Below are positions 54,863 to 64,000 of a stretch of 64,000 nucleotides of DNA, piece by piece. The notes under the pieces were generated by a model. The model searched no databases. It saw only the letters and a program-made list of their open reading frames with translations, and was not told the origin of the DNA. This DNA is from Toxoplasma gondii ME49 (taxonomy: Eukaryota > Apicomplexa > Conoidasida > Eucoccidiorida > Sarcocystidae), in the NCBI RefSeq assembly GCF_000006565.2, contig NC_031480.1:1380144-1444143 (forward strand). Reading direction: 5' to 3'. The translations under genes and the position numbers were made by a program. The number at the start of each line of letters is the position of its first letter. Position 1 is the stretch's first letter.

Positions 54863-57800
54863 GTGGAGATAACTTTGAACGTACGGTTCCCTCGACAGGA
54901 TGTTGAACAGGTTCTGCAACGATGGAATCCGTTTGCATGAGTTGCTGGTAATCTTTTTCGGTGACGTAAAGGTACTTGAAGCCACGGTGCGGCTGCGTCT
55001 CGTCGATCCACTCGACCTGGAAGAGCTTCAAAACTTCGTTCGCCAGTCCCATGCGCGCGCCGCTGTTCACTGCAATGTAAATCCGTGGAATGCCCTGCGC
55101 GTGCAACGGAGAAACACGGAAAAGAACCTTTAATATGAATAAATAGAACCGAGCCTTTGGTGCAGTCCATCCTACACATACAATACATATGTATATATAT
55201 ATATATATGTATATATATGTATATAATGTACATGTCTCTCTATATATATATATTTATATGCACATCGAGAGAGAGCAAAATAAGAGTGGAGGGGTACATG
55301 GAGACAAGGGAGGCGAGCTGAAGACCGTGGAACTGGAATTCGCAATGCTGTGTTCAGTGGTGTTTGAAAGGCGGACGCGAATGCCATGCAAGGGTAAAGT
55401 TTACCTCTTTTCTGGCTATCTCGGAAGCGCGTTGGAAAAGCAGGTCTTCCGTCACACCGAATGTTCCCATCTGAAAGGTGACGTCGTTGCCTGCCGCACA
55501 GGACGCAAGAGACAGAGAAACCGGAAGCGGATGGGGGAGTCGTAGCCGTCTTCCTTCTTTCCGCTAGCTTTCTCTGCCTTGGAGACGAGCATCAGCTCCT
55601 CGCAGACGTCCACCCTCGCCGAGAGGCAAAAGGGGGAGGAAGCGAGACAAGCCGGCAGAGAGAGACGAGGAGGACAGACCAGGAGGGGAGGAGAAGAAAA
55701 AGAGACGAAGACTACAAAAGAAGAAGTCTCATACGGCCAGGCGAGGAGAAGCAACGCAAGACTCCGCGCGAAGACTCGAGACAGCAGGACGAGCCTCTGC
55801 GTGACGGAGAGAGACAGAGAGGCATGGTAAAAAGCGCAAGGAGAGCAGCGGAGGAGCGGAGAGAGACATCGGACACAGAAAAGGAAAACCTCGAGTCGGA
55901 GAGACCCTGCAAGCCGGCAAAGTCTCTTGGTCTTCCCGGAGGAACGTAGCGGCGACTGCCAACCGGAGAAGCAGCGAAAACTTGCATTTGCTTCATGCAG
56001 AGTGAAGGCGAAGAAAGGAAGGAGAGATGGAGATCGAGGGAAGGCGAGAGAAAAGAACGAGACTTGCGACTTGAGAGAAGAGACTAGGACGAAGAAGCGA
56101 AGAGAAAGATACCTATCAGAATGACGCGACGCCCTTTAGGGAACTCTGGGGTGTGCATCGTCACGCGCCAGGCCACCATTCCACACTCGTTGAGGCCTTT
56201 TTCTCTCTGGACTTCTTCGAGTTCACCCTTGCGATTCAGCCGCAGCTCTGTGGCTTCAAAGACCTGTGCATGCGAAGCAAAAACAAACTGAAGAAAATAT
56301 GGCAGAAACATCCTCTGGCCGATCCTTCCCCAGTGCAAGAAGAACGCGAGAAGCGAAACACTGCACGCGTGAAGGCTTCCTCTTTCTGCCTCATTTTCTC
56401 TGTTTTTCTTGTCATCTTTCGCCTCCTTCTTCTCCCCGTCAGTGCATCCCGCTCCTGCATTCCCCGGAAGTCGCAGTCAGCGCCATCCACGCGACCGCTG
56501 TTAGACACAGAGCTTCGCCAGAACGACGAATGCCAGTGAAACGCGTCGACAGAGAGAAGACTGCCTCTGTCTCTTGATCTCCTTCTCGTTCTTCCATACG
56601 TCCTGACCAACACAGCTTCGGCTACGAAACAGTCGACATGAGAGAAGACATGTCTTCTTCCCGCCAAACTCACTCGCTCCGGCAGAAAAGACTTTGCTGT
56701 GCTGTTGTCCGCGTTTGCGCTGTGACCCGAGCTGCTGCGGCCGCCTCCCAGAGCCGTCTGGAAACAAGAGACAGGCGAACGCGGAAGTGACAAAAGAAAA
56801 GAAACCATGAAGTCAGCGACACACACGCTTACGCAGCCTAACCCAAGAGGGGATGTGACAGTCGTTTAGGGTCAAACGTCAGCGCCGCGGAGTCGCCGCT
56901 GACAAGAGAGATCGATAAATGAAAAAACTCGCACATAGACGAACGCCGAGACCTTCGCAACAGGAATACGCAAAAGCGGATATGCATGCGGCGGTACGGA
57001 TACACACATGTGCATCGAGCCCTGCATCTTTATACATATATATATATATATATAAATACATATGTATATGTATTTATATATGGATAGTTCCGACTGGATG
57101 CATACGCACAGATCCCCGAAATGCACATGCCTGCGGATAAGAGTCCTTTCTGTGTTTCCAGTAAAGCGTTTATTGCCTGTGCTTCGAAACGTAGAGTGCC
57201 TGTCCATTCATCTGCCTCCTGTTCTCACCGTGTTTTCGACGATGGCTGGCAGGAAATATTTGGGGCACATTCTCCACTGTTTGCGAATCGCCTCTTCGAA
57301 CAGGTCCTGCACGCGACTCAGCTCACACGCAGCCGCGGAAGGAATAAACATAAGTCGCCCTCTTCTCCTTCTCTTCCTCTCCCTTCTCTTTCTGTCGTTT
57401 CTTCTCCTTCTCGTCCTCTCCCTTCTCTTTCTCTCGCTTCTTCTCCTTCTCTTCCTCTCCCTTCTCTTTCTGTCTGTTCTTCGCCTTCTCTTTCTCTCCC
57501 TTCTCCTTCTCTCCCTGTCGTTGCGATCTCAAGTTCTCTGGTTCCGTGGTCCGCACCAGGAAGTCGTAAATGAAAACGGTGGAGACAGTGAAGGCCTGGG
57601 CGCGGCGAACGTCGAGGGCACTGGGCAGTGGGTGAGGGACGCTGACAGGTCGTCCATCGAAGTCACTGTCGTCGCCGAGTTTCACCGAAATGCACCGGGG
57701 CGCGTGAGAGGTTGCGTCGCGGGCAGGCCTGGGGCCCCCCGGGATGGAGAGCGACGAGTGGAGAGAAAAACTCGAGCATGCGCCACTCAGAGACAGAGCC

Positions 57801-60800
57801 CCGCGGTTGTCCAGAGCCGAGAAAACCTGTTCCCCCGTCGTCGGATTCGTCACTTCGAGGAACTTGCGAATGCGCAGCGACTGACCCGTCGGATTGTCCA
57901 CCACCAAACGCAGCGGCACACAGGGCCCTTCGCTCCCTAGAACAAGAACAGCCATGAAATGCGGAGTGCTCACGAAGAATCAACGTGCGAAACAGAAAGT
58001 TTGGGAGAAGAAAGAGACTGCGGAGGAAGCGGGAGTGAGGGAAAAAGCACGGAGTACGGAATTAGTGAAAGGAACGGAAAATTAAGAGGGTGACAAAGAG
58101 AGAGAATGACAAAGAAAAACTCGAGAGAGTGACAAAAACCAGCGTGGAGAACCCACGAGAGACTCTGAAACCCAGAACAAAGCGGCACCTCCTGCCCCGT
58201 GTGTGTCACCCAGACGTCCGCCATGTAAATACATATGCACGGTTGACGCTCCCTCAACGGATCAATTACTGTGGCTGTCGATGAGGGCCGCGAACTCTGG
58301 AGTCCAGTTGCTCCCGCCCCCTTCTCGCCCCTTGCTGACCTGCAATGCTTCGTTGCATGTAGCGCAACTCCACCTTCTTCACGTTCATTTTCGCGAGTCT
58401 GCGCTCGTATTGATTCATCAGTTTGCGCGCAGCCGCCTCCAGCGCCCCTGGGGCGACGCGGTGGACGACGGCGGTGGGGGTGCAGAGCTGGTTGGGCGCG
58501 GGGCCCACGGAGCCCGTGGAGGCGGGGCGGGGCCGGTGAGGGCGAGCGGCGGTCGCTGGCCCGGAGACCGCGGCGGGGAAGAGAATGGTGGTTGAGAGCA
58601 GCAGGTGGTTGCCCGCCATCGCGTCCACGTCCCCCGACTTGCATGCAACTTCCAGTGCGTTCAACCCGCAGACGAAGCGACGCTCCTGCTCAGAGAGGAT
58701 GTCGTCCAACTCGTCTTGCTCGGCGTTGCGGTCACGGGCCTCGCCAGGTGTCTCCTTTCCGCGGCTCCGCCCGCCGGCGGTGCCCCCCGTGACGACGGAG
58801 ACGAGGATCCGGACAAAGTACCTGCTGCCTCCTCCACGACTCTGGCGAGGGGCGGCCTGGGTCCGGGCGCCTGTGGCAGCAGCGGGGGCTGGAAGCCGCT
58901 TCTCGGGGGCCTGTGGGGACCCCGCGGGGGCTCCTGGCCCACTCGACCCGCTGGGTTTGGGGACTGCCTTGAAGACGTGGACGTCGGGGACGGAGGTCGG
59001 AATGAAGCGGACGTAAAAGTGCGGGAGGAAGCGAGAGAGCTCGAGCAAGCTGAACTGCGCGTGACTTGTGTTTCGGATTAAGTCTTCTTCCACGAAGCAG
59101 GGGAGGAACTGGGACTGCGCGGCCGACGGACAGCTCAACGGCGGCAGGGGCCGAACGAGCCGCGCCGCGGGCGCCGGAAATGCGCTCCGTGCCGGGGCCT
59201 TGTCGAGGTCGCGGTTCGCCGCCTCCTGACTGTTCTCCGAGGACGCGATCGCCAGAGCTTTGACCAGCACCGCGGCCCCCTTCTCCCCGCCGCGGGTCCG
59301 AGGCTCTTCGCGGACCCCCGGCGCAGGCGAAGAGGCCCGCGACGGCGTGGAACTCGTCGAGTTCGGCGGACTGGCGGACTGGGAGCTCCCCGAAGCTCGT
59401 GCGGCGAGAACCTCAGGCGTGGGCAGTCGGTAGCTGTTTCTGAAGTAGAAGAAGCGCGGCGTTTCTGTCTCTTCGGAACTCTCTCCCGGATTCTCCGAGA
59501 AATGCTCTCGCAGAAACGCAGACAACACGGACGACGGCAACGAGGAGAGACTCCCCACAGGGCCCCCGTCCGACCCCGCGCCCACAGGCCCGCCAGAGGG
59601 ACCGTTCGTCGGCGCCTTGGACTCCACAATATGCGGAGACTTGGAGGTCGAGACGGGCGTCGATGAGGCGGAGGCTAACTGGAAAGAAGAGGAGCCGCAG
59701 ATCGCCGGCGAGAGGGGCGAAGAAGAAGACAAAAGCGTGACTGCGACCAAGTGAAGGTTGCAGCTCTGCAGCAGCGACGCGGTCTCGTTCAACAAGTGAC
59801 CGATCACCGTGCAGCAGTGCGCCTCCTTGTTCGCCGCCTGATATCAAAGTCACGCACAGTCACACGGAAGAAGCATTTTCTCATCTTCACTTCAAACCGC
59901 CATCTGACAACACCATGCTCATAAACACTTGCCGTTCTAAAACAAAAAGATGTGCATACACAGAAATACGTCTATATACATATAAATATGTAAATAAATA
60001 AAAATATATAGAGAGAGACCGGTGGATGACCAGCCAACAACAGCGACAGACAAAGAGAGAGGGATTGAGACAGATGGATCAAGGGAGATGGATGAAGAAA
60101 GGCGAGAAAAGGGTCGGCAAACGATGAAAGGATGTGAAAGATGTTCAAGGCACATGGATAGCGACGTCTGAGAGATGAATCGACAGGAAGAGAAAGAGTT
60201 ATCTGATGGTGAGAGAGAGCAGCACCATCTCCTACGAAGGGTCGTTGCCTTGGTTCGTTTGATAGCATGAGCAAGATCTGTCGCCTTACCGCATTCGCTG
60301 GGCCGCCGAGATCGAGAATGAAAAGCTGAAGAATTTTGCCGTCGACAGTTGGGGGTGGCGGCGGCATCGCACGACTGATGCGTCCGTACTCTGGGCAGAA
60401 ACCAACCACACGACTCTTCAGTTCTTTTCTGTATAGAAGAGCTTGAGAAGTTCTCTTTTTGAGGAGTCAAGCTTTTTCCAAATCGTGACGGGCCCAGATT
60501 TCAACATGGGTTCTAGGAAATTACAGCCAAAGTGCACACTTTAATTAAGTTTCATTGGATTCCTCTCGATGCTGACGAGTCCAATTTGAAGAGTGAGCTC
60601 TCGAAAATGTCCTGGAAAAAAAGGATCCCGAAATGGCGACTTCTTTGTTGATTGTTTTTGATCTAGAAAATACGCTCCAGGAACAGAGAGAGCTCAGAGA
60701 GCCCGTTGAAAGCTGGAACTGTGCCCCGGCCAAAGTCCTCTTGCTTCTGTTGGCTTGCCTCTTGGAGACTCACCCTCTCCAAAAGCACTCCGTCTGGCGG

Positions 60801-63800
60801 TCGAAGCGCCAGGCCGCTCCTGATAGGAACGGGAGTGCATACAGATGAATTTGTGTCAATGATCACGACCACAGAGAAGGCGGTGAGCTTGTTAATCTCT
60901 CCAGTATACCGTAATGATAGACCTGCGACAGATCTCTCTTGAATCTCTTTTTTTCCTTTCGCTTTCGTGTTTTTTCCTTCTCAGCCCTTGTCACTTCTTT
61001 ATTTTCCGTTTCCCCCTTTTTTTAGGTAATGCCCCGTCTCTCCCATTTCTGTCACTCGTTCGTCTCTTTCGCCGCCATCTTTTCACGCAGGCGTTGCTCA
61101 CCGACGAGGCGTTCGACGAAGTCGTTTTCAAGACTACGGATGCTGTCGAAGACCATGGCGACGGTTTGTTGAGAGCGAGCGATGCGTCCAGTCTCGTCGT
61201 TTTCTCCGCCTCCAAAGCAGGTGAGAATGTGACGCAGCCGACTCTTGCTGGCGCTCCCGAGAGCTTCCCAGACTTCGCCTCCATCGACAACCTCCACGTC
61301 CTCGAACTGCCTCCCCTCGCCTCGCATAGGCGAAGCCGCGGAGGCGGCGCCCAAAGTCTCTGCTGTCGCGCTCTCGCCCGAAGAGGCCCGAGGCGGACCC
61401 GCGGCCGCTGCGCCGTCGGGCGCCGGCCACAGGCCCGCGGGAGGCGCGGAGACGGAGACAGGCGAGTACAGCGAGGACGAGGAGTGCGAGAGGAAGGGAG
61501 ACAGTGTGTGGCGGCCTTCCTCTTTCTTGGCGAACGAGCACGTGGAAGGGCATGACGACGCGAGGTCGACGGTCGAAGAGACACGGCGAAACAGCGTGGC
61601 AGCCAACTCCCTTGGCTCCCGGCTCATCTCTTCGACCTCGGAGACACTCGAGGGCTGTCGGGCCTCGCTGCCCACCTGAAGAGCCGAGAGAACAGGTTCC
61701 GTGAAACTCGGCAAGTCAAACTTCTGAGAGATAGACTTAAAACGCACCTGCGCAGTCCTCTCTAGCACAGTGTGCAGGAGGTCAGGAGGTTCGTCACGGG
61801 CGCGGGAGAAAGAAGAAAGGAGATGAGAGGGGATACACGAGCTCCAGAGAAGGGCGACGCATGAGCTGGGAAAGGGAGGAAGCGAGAAAGGAAAGAAAGG
61901 CGAAAAAAAGAACCGAGTCCTTCGAGGCAACTGAGAAACGCGATATAAGCGAAGAGACAGCACACGCGACTCGGAGAGACCCGAGTCGACTCGAGAGAAA
62001 AGAACGTCGGTGTCCTATACGAACCGCTAGTCGCCCTTGACCCATGGTTCCCTAGACTCCTCCACTTCCAGTGAAGAAAGACTGAAGCCTGAAGAAAGTC
62101 CTCAGCGTGGGGAGCTGCCCGCCACAGCACCAGCCCCACACTCGCCTCGTCCTCTCTACCTGTGCTCGGTTTTCGACCCTCGAACAGTACTTACACTCGA
62201 AAAGCCAACACTCTTTCGCTCCGCCTTCTCGGCGTGGCTGAAGGAGACTTGGCGGGAAGGCGGTACGGGGCTCGCGGCTGCAGAGCTGCAAGTCTGCGGC
62301 GCCGGCTTGATTTGATCGAGTGCCTCGGTGAGGAACTCCTGCGTGAGGACGGCGTGGTGCGTCCACACAGCGAGCAGCGGGTTCGCCCGCTGTACGAACA
62401 CCTCAGGGCCGCCCCAGAGACTCCAGGAGCCGAAGGAGGCGCAGGTCGGAGTCTCCGCTTCGCCCGCGAAGGACCCAAAAAGCGGGGCGCTTGTCTGCGC
62501 TTCCCCGGGACTGGAGACTCCCGGTGGCTGGGCTGGCAGGTGCGAGCACGACGAAGGCAGAGCGGAGTCGTCCATCTTCGAAGGCGAGGGCCGAGACGAA
62601 GACAGCAGTGCAGCGCCAGCCGGCTTCTCTTGACTCAGCTCGTCGAGAAGGCCGTAGGCACCTTCCCACACCTCCCCTGAGGTATGAATCCGCATTTCGT
62701 GGAGGCCGTGGCGACCGTAGTGCCGACTGAGAACAAGCGAAACAAAAGCATGTTCTCTGGTTTCAGTTGCCGGTTTCCTGATTCTCAGCTTGGATGTCAC
62801 GGGATGCGCGACGCTCGGCTTTAGCTTCCAGTTTTTGTTTTATGACAGACGCGACTCTTTCTCGGCTTTTTCTATCAGTGTCGCTCCCACTCAAGGGGGC
62901 GGCAGCGTCGTCCAGAAGAGAGCGCCGCGTGCTGGGGTATTCTCACTTGCGTTTTGAGATCCTCTCGGCCGCCCCCATCTCCCCTCGCTGTTTCGCTTGT
63001 CTCTCCGTTTCTCTTCTTTCTTCTCTCTCTGCCTTCTTCCTTAACCTTCGTCCCCTTCGCTTCCCGTCGTCTTCTCTCCCCTGCTGCGTCCTCTCTCTCC
63101 TCGCCTCCAGAGGTCCACCTCCTCCACGCTCTCCCCCCTCTTCCCCTTCGCGCCTCCTGTGCCCTCCCTTACCTGATGTAGAGCTGTAGAGCACATCTTT
63201 TGAGTTCGTCGTTTGCATGCAGGAAGAGGCACATGAGTACGTTGTCGGGGCATCCCTCGAAGTCCCAGAGTAACTCCTCGAGACTTCCGAAGAAGCAGCC
63301 GCCGCCGGCGACAGGACTCGCCCCCGTCCCCGAAAACAGCAGCTGCGCTCTCCCTGAAGGCGTCGCGACGCCCAGGGGCTGTCGCGCCGGCAACAAGACT
63401 GGCGACGAAGGGCCGCTCAAAGTCGCTACTGCAGCCGTGGCCGCCGCCGCCGCCGCAGCCGCCGCGGCGAGGCGACTCCGGCAGGCCCCCACGGCGTTCA
63501 GGCTCGAGCACCCAGCTCCAGGGCATGCGCCTGCCCCCCCCACAACGCCCGCCCCTGCGCCCACACCACCGGCCCCTGCGCCCACAACACCCGCACCGGC
63601 TCCAGGGCCTGCCGCGGTCGCGGCTGCCGCGGCGGCACTCGCGGCGGCGGCTGCTGCTGAGGCGGCGGCACTCGCGGCGACTGCAGCGGCGGCTGCGGCG
63701 GCGGCGGCCGAGGACGAGGGCAGCGGCGACGTCGGGCTCACAGCGAGTCTGGCGCAGTTCGCCAGTTGCGCGATTCGGTGGATCACATGGCGAACCTGCT

Positions 63801-64000
63801 CTTCGAGCGGTTTTCGGCGCTTGATCAGCATCAGCTGTCGCGCCGGCAGAGACACCGCCGAGTACTCGGGAGACCCGCCCCCGAGCGTCGAGAGTCGCTG
63901 GAGACAGTCGTGCAGGTGCGGGAGAGACTCCATGAAGTGCGAGTAAGAACGCATGTACCGTTGCAGGAAAACGGGCGATTGCCACACTGCAGACATGGAA
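47724..64000 (-). CDS. ACC: Acetyl-CoA carboxylase, central and carboxyltransferase parts (5' end outside window)
   Basis: Multidomain enzyme that makes malonyl-CoA for fatty-acid synthesis or elongation. Exons, in coding order: 63173->64000, 62195-62726, 61102-~61723, ~60.8 kb (uncertain), 60290-60390, 58340-59837, 57557-57936, 57229-57306, 56674-56757, 56113-56263, 55405-55490, 54885-55094, 54246-54438, 53838-53972, 53375-53536, 52561-52709, 51936-52005, 51177-51310, 50837-50915, 49984-50174, 48956-49066, 48574-48802, 48010-48195 and 47724-47749. Phases agree for all except around 60.8-61.7 kb. Central-domain match: [20 protein letters not shown] and [17 protein letters not shown]. Carboxyltransferase motifs: [99 protein letters not shown] and [17 protein letters not shown]. 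The final 8-codon exon is the weakest call. The Ile in DEIGG suggests the cytosolic rather than apicoplast paralogue. Confidence 0.96.
49230..49303 (+). pseudogene. tRNA-Ile(GAU)-like relic, probably apicoplast-derived
   Basis: Potential 7-bp acceptor stem (AAAACGC with GCGTTTT), a canonical D-arm (GCTCAGCGGTAGAGC), an anticodon loop TTGATAA (GAT) and a T-arm-like TCTGG/CCAGG hairpin. The anticodon stem pairs at only 3 of 5 positions, there are extra bases before the D-arm, and the T-loop (TTTGGTT) lacks TTC. It is therefore probably a decayed copy. It lies in the ACC intron 49067-49983, on the antisense strand. Confidence 0.4.
49304..49690. mobile_element. AT-rich insertion, candidate apicoplast DNA (NUPT)
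   Basis: About 390 bp with far higher A+T than anything nearby (runs such as TTTTTAAAAAAACAATATG). It directly abuts the tRNA-Ile-like relic. Composition and the tRNA neighbour point to plastid DNA inserted into an ACC intron. No plastid protein frame could be identified, and a purely intronic AT expansion is the alternative. Confidence 0.45.
49886..49928. repeat. (TA)n microsatellite in ACC intron
   Basis: Uninterrupted TA run in the intron 49067-49983, about 55 nt from the downstream exon border in genomic order. Confidence 0.95.
50403..50530. repeat. TA and TATC/TGTATC-rich stretch in ACC intron
   Basis: (AT)9 at 50403-50420, then imperfect ATCTGTATCTATGCATC-type units to about 50530, in the intron 50175-50836. 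Confidence 0.7.
50996..51094. repeat. Compound (TA)n-(CT)n-(TA)n microsatellite in ACC intron
   Basis: (AT)n at 50996-51017, (TC)n near 51043-51060, then (TA)n with one break to 51094. Lies in the intron 50916-51176. Confidence 0.9.
51549..51741. repeat. (CATA)n and (TA)n arrays in ACC intron
   Basis: Six CATA units near 51549-51573, then ATATATGTATATATTTACAT-type repeats at 51690-51741. Lies in the intron 51311-51935. Confidence 0.85.
52171..52222. repeat. (TACA)/(TA)n microsatellite in ACC intron
   Basis: ATACATACATATACATATAC followed by (AT)n, in the intron 52006-52560. Confidence 0.85.
53656..53686. repeat. (AT)n microsatellite in ACC intron
   Basis: Clean AT run in the intron 53537-53837, upstream in genomic order of the hairpin at 53762-53795. 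Confidence 0.95.
53762..53795. repeat. Perfect inverted repeat, 14-bp stem, 6-nt loop
   Basis: GTCAAGCGTCAGGC, then ATTACA, then GCCTGACGCTTGAC. All 14 pairs are Watson-Crick. It lies in the ACC intron 53537-53837, starting about 42 nt downstream of the 5' splice site at 53838/53837 in the transcript. Confidence 0.95.
54512..54536. repeat. (AT)n microsatellite in ACC intron
   Basis: AT run in the intron 54439-54884. Confidence 0.9.
54727..54859. repeat. Two (AT)n runs in ACC intron
   Basis: (AT)10 at 54727-54746 and (AT)15 at 54830-54859. The second lies 25 nt from the exon ending at 54885, just after its GTACGT donor in the transcript. Confidence 0.9.
55187..55260. repeat. TA-rich imperfect microsatellite in ACC intron
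   Basis: ATGTATATATATATATATGT repeated with interruptions, in the intron 55095-55404. Confidence 0.85.
57031..57083. repeat. TA-rich microsatellite in ACC intron
   Basis: ATACATATATATATATATAT followed by AAATACATATGTATATG, in the intron 56758-57228. Confidence 0.85.
57355..57520. repeat. Polypyrimidine minisatellite (plus strand) in ACC intron
   Basis: Units of about 30 nt built from CTTCTCCTTCTCTTCCTCTC recur five to six times on the plus strand, so the transcript is almost pure purine. Read as protein it gives an [16 protein letters not shown] repeat, but this is judged to be intron 57307-57556. Joining GACTTCCTG|GTGCGG to GTGCAG|GACCTG restores the conserved [15 protein letters not shown] frame. 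Confidence 0.8.
59975..60013. repeat. TA-rich tract in ACC intron
   Basis: ATATACATATAAATATGTAA followed by ATAAATAAAAATATATAGAG, in the intron 59838-60289. Confidence 0.7.
63430..63720 (-). repeat. Coding GC-rich repeats: poly-Ala and GAGA tracts in ACC
   Basis: Imperfect GCC/GCN triplet runs encode Ala tracts of up to about nine residues ([20 protein letters not shown] and similar) and [17 protein letters not shown] repeats. They form an insertion of roughly 100 residues within the first visible ACC exon. Both the minus frame and the antisense plus frame are open through it. Confidence 0.85.

Larger units (their letters stand above)
48574..56263 (-). other. ACC: ACC carboxyltransferase domain exons
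   Basis: N- and C-lobes of the crotonase-like carboxyltransferase, which moves the carboxyl group from biotin to acetyl-CoA. Thirteen small exons (63-230 nt) join in perfect phase. The domain runs from [15 protein letters not shown] and [20 protein letters not shown] to [17 protein letters not shown]. Several exons (50837-50915, 48956-49066) were found only by splice signals plus homology: [20 protein letters not shown] and [20 protein letters not shown]. Confidence 0.93.
56674..64000 (-). other. ACC: ACC central domain exons
   Basis: Region between the biotin carrier and carboxyltransferase domains. Recognisable anchors in coding order: [127 protein letters not shown] and [17 protein letters not shown]. 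Compared with yeast and human ACC it has long Ala/Gly/Pro/Ser-rich insertions at about 63.43-63.72, 62.4-62.6, 61.3-61.5 and 58.5-59.35 kb. These should be surface loops. Confidence 0.88.

Noticed and set aside
57323..57556. [12 protein letters not shown] repeat as a protein insertion in ACC
   Set aside because: Conserved ACC sequence resumes in another frame; a GT-AG intron with matching phase removes the repeat exactly.
63200..63946. 248-codon plus-strand ORF over the ACC Ala repeat
   Set aside because: Antisense reading of GCC/GGC triplet repeats; the minus frame is the conserved one.

Overview
The window looks like nuclear DNA of a coccidian apicomplexan (Toxoplasma, Neospora or a close relative). 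The coding DNA is fairly GC-rich and the genes are broken into many exons with ordinary GT-AG introns. Introns carry purine-rich, pyrimidine-rich and (TA)n tracts. Ser/Ala/acidic repeats interrupt conserved housekeeping proteins, and small pieces of organelle DNA are scattered outside exons. No bacterial, phage, CRISPR or transposase features were seen.

Layout, left to right. (1) <1-2918, plus: 3' end of a nucleolar RBM28/NOP4-type RRM protein. (2) 2919-12514: 9.6 kb with no gene I can support. (3) 12515-18292, minus: seven-exon PP2C phosphatase resembling pyruvate dehydrogenase phosphatase. (4) 18293-22983: spacer between divergent genes, holding mitochondrial cox1-like debris and one orphan ORF. 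(5) 22984-37760, plus: a very large tRNA Gm18 2'-O-methyltransferase of the TARBP1/Trm3 family with a SpoU/SPOUT C-terminus. (6) 37761-40225: spacer between convergent genes, with a degenerate repeat array, an unassigned ORF and a second cox1-like fragment. (7) 40226-43342, minus: NOB1, the 20S pre-rRNA D-site endonuclease, reconstructed in four exons with matching phases. (8) 43343-47723: spacer. (9) 47724->64000, minus: central and carboxyltransferase parts of a multidomain acetyl-CoA carboxylase in about 24 exons. The biotin carboxylase and biotin carrier parts lie beyond the right edge.

Three of the five genes (RBM28/NOP4-like, NOB1, TARBP1/Trm3) act in ribosome or tRNA maturation. The phosphatase and the carboxylase sit around acetyl-CoA supply and use. 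Nothing suggests a co-regulated operon, so this is an ordinary eukaryotic gene neighbourhood.

Exon borders were chosen by hand from splice consensus, reading phase and family conservation. Weak junctions are named in the entries. No wholly new system was found. The best second looks are: the Ile at the herbicide-selectivity position of the carboxylase, which suggests the cytosolic paralogue; an apicoplast-like insertion with a tRNA-Ile relic inside a carboxylase intron; a perfect 14-bp hairpin just after another carboxylase 5' splice site; cox1-derived fragments; and purine-rich introns in the methyltransferase gene.
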